Shown: one piece after another, positions 60,196 through 64,000 of the stretch | How the letters are laid out: each line of letters opens with the position of its first letter | Position numbering within the stretch: the stretch's first letter is position 1 | Source of the DNA: an uncultured Bacilli bacterium | GTDB taxonomy: Bacteria > Bacillota_I > Bacilli_A > RF39 > UBA660 | Direction of reading: 5' to 3' | Assembly: GCA_934096815.1 (NCBI GenBank) | Contig: CAKOMY010000004.1 | Location: forward strand, 51,950 to 115,949 | Length of the DNA: 64,000 nucleotides | Translations under genes and position numbers: made by a program | The notes under the pieces: model-generated | Databases searched by the model: none | The model's input: the letters and a program-made list of their open reading frames with translations, nothing else | Told to the model about the DNA's origin: nothing

Positions 60196-61833
60196 TTATT
60201 TGCCATCTATTAGTTTTTTCTTAACATCTTTAGCAATTGGTGTTTTCGGTAATTTTAACCCATACTTAGTAAATATTTCACTATGTTTAGACATTTCTAT
60301 ATTAAATTGTTGTCTTAATTCATCGTTTTTGCCTATTTCATCAAGTAATATTTTTGTATTCTTCAAAAGTTCTTTTTTATCCTTTTTTAGATATTTTTTA
60401 TCTTCGAAATAGCTAAAGTTAATTTTAGCAAAACGATGAAATATTAAAAGAAATAATCCTGATGCTAGTAAAGCACACAGTACATTAAGAGCTGTTGCTG
60501 TACTTTCAAATTCTTCTGATTCTAAATCTATTGTTTTATATATTATCTCGTAATAATCAATAAGTTCTGTATATTCAATTGGTGATTTTGATATATCTAT
60601 AATATTCTTTTCAGCTTCTGGTAATAAACTATTTGATTGTATATATTCAATATATTTTTCAATATCATCATATCCTAGGAAACTTAAATCATAGTTCTGT
60701 GTTTCTCTTAATTTTAATTTGGCTTCGGCTGCTCCATAATAATATTCTCTACTTGTTCTTCCTTCTTTTTTAGCAGTTTTGTCATCTAAAACATGATATT
60801 CAATTAGATATGTTTGTTCCTGATTTGATGCATCTAAAACTCCCATTTTTTCTCTAGCACTAGATGATGTAACTTGTTCTGTTATTGAATTGTATATTTC
60901 AGTATTAGTTTCATAAGAATATTCTGAAGTGAATTTCTTAAACCAAGAAAATACTCCTGAAAATATACCTATTGATATTGATAAAGTTATAGCAGTTGAA
61001 ATTAGTGATGTAAATAATTTTAACACTGATTTTTTACATGATTTTTTAAAATAATGCACATCATCATTTGCTGTTTTATAAGAACTATAAGTGTGATAGA
61101 TTTGATTATCACTTTCATCAATTAAAGATAATAAATTTGTCATATCATCTTTGATAGATTCTTCTAATTTTTCTTTTTCATCTCTAAAGACAATTGTTTT
61201 TATAAAACTATTATCTAGAAGTTCAGTTGGATTCAAATTCTTCTTAGCATTGTAATAACCTACCTCAATTTCCGAATATTCAGTTAAATCTATGGTATTA
61301 ATATATTCTTCAATCATTAAACTTATAAACATAGTATCATTAATATCATACTTACAAAATTCTAATAGTTCGCTTTTTTGGTTTAATTTTATCTCTATAA
61401 AAATAACTTTTAAAATAGCTTTATAGAATGGTTCAATTACTTGTTTTTCATCCTCATAATCAACTACTGAAGAATTTCTTATTTTTCTTAAAAGAAGTTT
61501 TATTTCATCTATTATTTCGTTTAAGTTTTCATTAGTAATATTAACTTTATTTAAATATTTGACATAATAATACGCTTTAACATAAATAGTATAACTATCT
61601 AACTTGGCATCTAACTTTTCTAATTTGCCTGTAGCGTTTATATAATCAGTCGCAATAAATCCTTCAAAACTATTTTTCTTGGATTTTTTAATATCATTAT
61701 TATTTTCTACTTTGATATCATTTAATTCTTCTCTTATTCTAGACATGTCAAAACCAATTTTTTCAATCTCTTTTATTTTGTTATCTATTTCAATTAATTT
61801 TGCTTTATAACTAATTGCTACATCTGTATCCAT
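60196..61833 (-). CDS. Two-TM membrane protein, tandem paralog 1
   Basis: 545 aa. Cytosolic N-terminal helical domain (about 1-265, starting MDTDVAISYKAKL, with RNSSVVDYEDEKQVIEPFY), TM1 about 272-292, an extracytoplasmic domain of about 150 residues with many Tyr and Ser, TM2 about 452-470, and a cytosolic tail with the family motif GKNDELRQQFNIEMSKH and YGLKLPKTP. No catalytic motif seen. It starts 3 nt after paralog 2, whose last codons contain its AGGAGG. Confidence 0.7.
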   Translation of the reverse strand: MDTDVAISYKAKLIEIDNKIKEIEKIGFDMSRIREELNDIKVENNNDIKKSKKNSFEGFIATDYINATGKLEKLDAKLDSYTIYVKAYYYVKYLNKVNITNENLNEIIDEIKLLLRKIRNSSVVDYEDEKQVIEPFYKAILKVIFIEIKLNQKSELLEFCKYDINDTMFISLMIEEYINTIDLTEYSEIEVGYYNAKKNLNPTELLDNSFIKTIVFRDEKEKLEESIKDDMTNLLSLIDESDNQIYHTYSSYKTANDDVHYFKKSCKKSVLKLFTSLISTAITLSISIGIFSGVFSWFKKFTSEYSYETNTEIYNSITEQVTSSSAREKMGVLDASNQEQTYLIEYHVLDDKTAKKEGRTSREYYYGAAEAKLKLRETQNYDLSFLGYDDIEKYIEYIQSNSLLPEAEKNIIDISKSPIEYTELIDYYEIIYKTIDLESEEFESTATALNVLCALLASGLFLLIFHRFAKINFSYFEDKKYLKKDKKELLKNTKILLDEIGKNDELRQQFNIEMSKHSEIFTKYGLKLPKTPIAKDVKKKLIDGK

Positions 61834-61836
61834 ATT

Positions 61837-63507
61837 TTATTTTCCTCCTAATAATTTTTTCTTGGTAGTACTATCAAGTGTTTCATTAGGTAGTTTAATT
61901 CCATAGTCTTCAAACAAATAACTATACTTAGAAGCTTCTTGGTTAAATACACTTCTAAGTTCGTCATTTTGACCAATTAACGTTAGTAGTTCCTTAGTTT
62001 GTTCTAAAAATAATTTTTTATCATTTTTAAGTTTTTCTTTTGCACTTATATATTTTTTAAATCTACTAATTAGACATAATTTACTTTCATGGTAATAATC
62101 ATCATCTAAAATACCCCATAAAATTACCGCTTCTATGGCAATAGCACCAATGGTAAGCAAAATGATGAGAAAAATACCATTACCGCTTACTTCAACATTT
62201 TTGGATTCTAAGTCTACAATATTATATATAAGTTCATAATAATCTACATATTCTTGAACAATATTACTATTATCTTTTATATTAACAATTTTACTGCTAT
62301 TAATAGGAATGGTAACATTGCTATTCCAATAATCTAAATACCCATTAATATCTTGATATTTTAAATAACTTAGATCATAAATGGTTTTTCTTCGATACCA
62401 CATAGCATCTTCCTCTGTAATTCTAGAATTATAACTTTTTTTAGAATTATAGTCATCAATATCATCACTACTTAACGTATCATATTTAACAACGTAAGCT
62501 GTTTTAGTTGTATCATCAATAATTTCTCGTTCATCACTATAGGTATAAGTATTATCATAAGAATTGTATGTATTTTTACTAACATCATATGAATATTCTT
62601 TGAATAACTTTTTGCCTAAAAAATTAAATAGGCTAAAACTTGCAACTGGGATTGATAACGCTATGGCAACTGCAACAATTGATTTCATAAGTTCTTTAAA
62701 TTCTAATTTAAATGTTCTAACACTATCTTCATATATTTTTTCAGTATTAGAATAATCTTTATATTTTTCTTTAATATCTTTTTCAACTGACTCAATATTT
62801 TTAACCATCTTATTAGCAGGTACTGTTATAACATTTTTTAATCTATCTTTTTCATCTTTAAATACCATTAATTTAAGAAAATCATTATCTAATAGTGAAC
62901 TATTACTACCATTTCTTTTGATTTCATAGTATTTAGCTTCAATTTCGGGATATTTTTCAAAATTAATTTCATCGACTGCAGCCTTTATTTTTCTTTCGAT
63001 AAATGATTTGTCGATTTCACTAGCTTTGCAAAATTCTAGCAAAGTGCTTTTTCCAGTATAGGATATTTCAAAACAAATTACTTTAAAAACACCTGTATAA
63101 AATGGCTCAACAATTTTCTTTTCTTCTTCATAATCAATCACTGATGAATTGCCAAGACTTCTAAGTAGTTTTTTAATTTCACCAATTATTTCATTAATCC
63201 TATCTTCTTTAATATAATTTTTATCTAAATATTCAGCATAATTATTAACTTTAATATATATTTCAAAAGAATCTAAACTAGAATCTAATTTTTCTAATCT
63301 TGTTATTGCATTAAAATAATCAGCAATTATTATTCCTTCGAAATTTTTATTTTTAGATATTTTAACTTTTGAATTAGTATCAGTAATAATTTTTTCTACT
63401 TCTTCTTTAAATGTCTTAACATTAAAACCAATTTTTTCTATTTCTTCTATTTTGTCTTCAACTTGTGTTAATTTAGCTTTGTAATTTAGTGCTACATCTG
63501 TGTTCAT
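61837..63507 (-). CDS. Two-TM membrane protein, tandem paralog 2
   Basis: 556 aa from the ATG at 63507 (GAGGAG 7 nt upstream). Same architecture as paralog 1: MNTDVALNYKAKLTQVEDKIEE start, GNSSVIDYEEEKKIVEPFY, TM1 about 278-298, ectodomain, TM2 about 455-478, and a tail with GQNDELRSVFNQEASKY and YGIKLPNETL. The ectodomain is the most diverged part, which would fit recognition of changing partners. It has its own promoter, very similar to that of the helicase. Confidence 0.7.
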   Translation of the reverse strand: MNTDVALNYKAKLTQVEDKIEEIEKIGFNVKTFKEEVEKIITDTNSKVKISKNKNFEGIIIADYFNAITRLEKLDSSLDSFEIYIKVNNYAEYLDKNYIKEDRINEIIGEIKKLLRSLGNSSVIDYEEEKKIVEPFYTGVFKVICFEISYTGKSTLLEFCKASEIDKSFIERKIKAAVDEINFEKYPEIEAKYYEIKRNGSNSSLLDNDFLKLMVFKDEKDRLKNVITVPANKMVKNIESVEKDIKEKYKDYSNTEKIYEDSVRTFKLEFKELMKSIVAVAIALSIPVASFSLFNFLGKKLFKEYSYDVSKNTYNSYDNTYTYSDEREIIDDTTKTAYVVKYDTLSSDDIDDYNSKKSYNSRITEEDAMWYRRKTIYDLSYLKYQDINGYLDYWNSNVTIPINSSKIVNIKDNSNIVQEYVDYYELIYNIVDLESKNVEVSGNGIFLIILLTIGAIAIEAVILWGILDDDYYHESKLCLISRFKKYISAKEKLKNDKKLFLEQTKELLTLIGQNDELRSVFNQEASKYSYLFEDYGIKLPNETLDSTTKKKLLGGK

Positions 63508-63535
63508 AAACACTCTCCTCTTTAAATTAAGGCTT

Positions 63536-63564
63536 ATTCTAGCATATTTTCAAATAAATCGCAA
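63536..63564 (-). promoter_or_regulatory. Promoter of paralog 2, same type as helicase promoter
   Basis: TTGCGA (63559-63564), 17-bp spacer ending ATATGC, TAGAAT (63536-63541) on the minus strand, 28 nt before the ATG. Confidence 0.75.
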
Positions 63565-63612
63565 ACTTATTTTTGAGTCCAATCATAATGTTTGCATCAA
63601 AGAAAGAAAATA

Positions 63613-64000
63613 CTATTTTTTAATATTTCCTTTACTTAATAATTTAACTTTTTCTTCTTCACTTATTACCTCATCCGGAAGAACTAAACCCGCTTCAATA
63701 AATAAATTTTTATGTTTAGCCATTTCAATATTAAATTCTTTTCTTAAAGCGTCATTATTGCCTATTGCATCTAATAATAGTTTTGTGTTACATATTAATT
63801 CTCTTTTCCTATATTTTAATCTTCCTTTGTTATATATGCATTCATTTATTTTTGAACTAAATTGACTAACATTACTTGCTAATGGAGTAACCATACACAG
63901 AACAATTGCTGATAAAAGAGAACAACCCAATGCTAATGAAATAGAAACAAACACACCATACCCCTCGTAATTTTTAGATTCTAAATCCACTAATTTATAA
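63613..64000 (-). CDS. Two-TM membrane protein, tandem paralog 3 (5' part outside window)
   Basis: About 128 C-terminal residues are visible; the frame continues past the right edge (YKLVDLESKNYEG, like YNIVDLESKNVEV and YKTIDLESEEFES of the other copies). TM2 is about 10-35 residues into the visible part, followed by the family tail GNNDALRKEFNIEMAKH and AGLVLPDEV. It ends before the promoter of paralog 2, so that gene is expressed separately. Confidence 0.75.
   Translation of the reverse strand, partial: YKLVDLESKNYEGYGVFVSISLALGCSLLSAIVLCMVTPLASNVSQFSSKINECIYNKGRLKYRKRELICNTKLLLDAIGNNDALRKEFNIEMAKHKNLFIEAGLVLPDEVISEEEKVKLLSKGNIKK

Noticed and set aside
60086..60412. Open frame on the plus strand of 108 codons inside paralog 1
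   Set aside because: It is the antisense of a well-supported gene, has no ribosome site and is only hydrophobic because of the Lys/Glu-rich codons on the other strand.

Overview
The window is a very AT-rich chromosomal segment of a Bacilli-like (Firmicutes) bacterium. It uses the standard bacterial code: hrcA and lepB both end in TGA, and TGG encodes Trp throughout. Core genes with Bacilli character include lepA, mnmA, rnhC, holA, signal peptidase I, a CIRCE-controlled hrcA-grpE-dnaK cluster, pepF and metG. The compact AlaRS, NAD made only by salvage, and the SpoIIM- and SpoIIP-like proteins suggest an uncultured, host-associated Bacilli lineage (RF39/Mollicutes-related gut Bacilli are my best guess, an inference). 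I saw no rRNA, tRNA or CRISPR array.

Region by region. (1) 1-2823: right part of a filamentous-phage (Inoviridae-type) prophage, with a Zot/pI ATPase, a pVIII-like major coat protein, small virion-like proteins, a divergent ribbon-helix-helix regulator with palindromic operators, and a dif-like site at its edge. (2) 3.1-26.2 kb: mostly housekeeping genes on the minus strand: HTH regulator, mnmA, a SpoIIM-like protein, lepA, a shortened alaS, trxA, cvpA, rnhC, holA, lepB, dnaJ, pepF, dnaK, grpE, hrcA, a metallophosphoesterase apparently split by an in-frame stop, and metG. (3) 26.3-30.6 kb: accessory DNA with an NrtR regulator, a Panacea/SocA-domain protein, two tandem modules that look like type I toxin-antitoxin loci (hydrophobic peptides of 31 and 25 aa with convergent antisense RNAs), and a paralogous pair of unknown proteins. 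(4) 30.8-37.7 kb: a complete NAD salvage operon (pncA, pncB, Nudix, nadE, nadD, pncC, nadK, aminotransferase) whose promoter carries two copies of a 25-bp palindrome, probably NrtR boxes. (5) 37.7-49.7 kb: ATP-grasp enzyme, SpoIIP-like amidase, membrane-linked XRE regulator, a three-gene surface-protein operon with a 1137-aa possible thioester adhesin, a CPBP protease, a metallophosphoesterase-fold protein lacking most metal ligands, and a RodA/FtsW protein overlapping a Tyr-rich small gene. (6) 49.7-64 kb: a DUF4143 ATPase behind three 23-bp iterons, an operon of VWA/solute-binding, XpaC, solute-binding, TelA and CbxX-type AAA proteins, a DEAD-like helicase, and three tandem paralogous two-TM proteins. 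The helicase and the second paralog have almost the same promoter, so they are probably co-regulated.

Working together: the heat-shock genes are read from one SigA-type promoter flanked by two CIRCE-like elements. The NAD genes form one transcription unit, probably repressed by the NrtR encoded about 10 kb away. The 51-64 kb block looks like a stress or defence island. Least described are the tandem toxin-antitoxin-like modules, the dif-associated inovirus in a Gram-positive-type genome, and the co-regulated helicase/two-TM paralog array.
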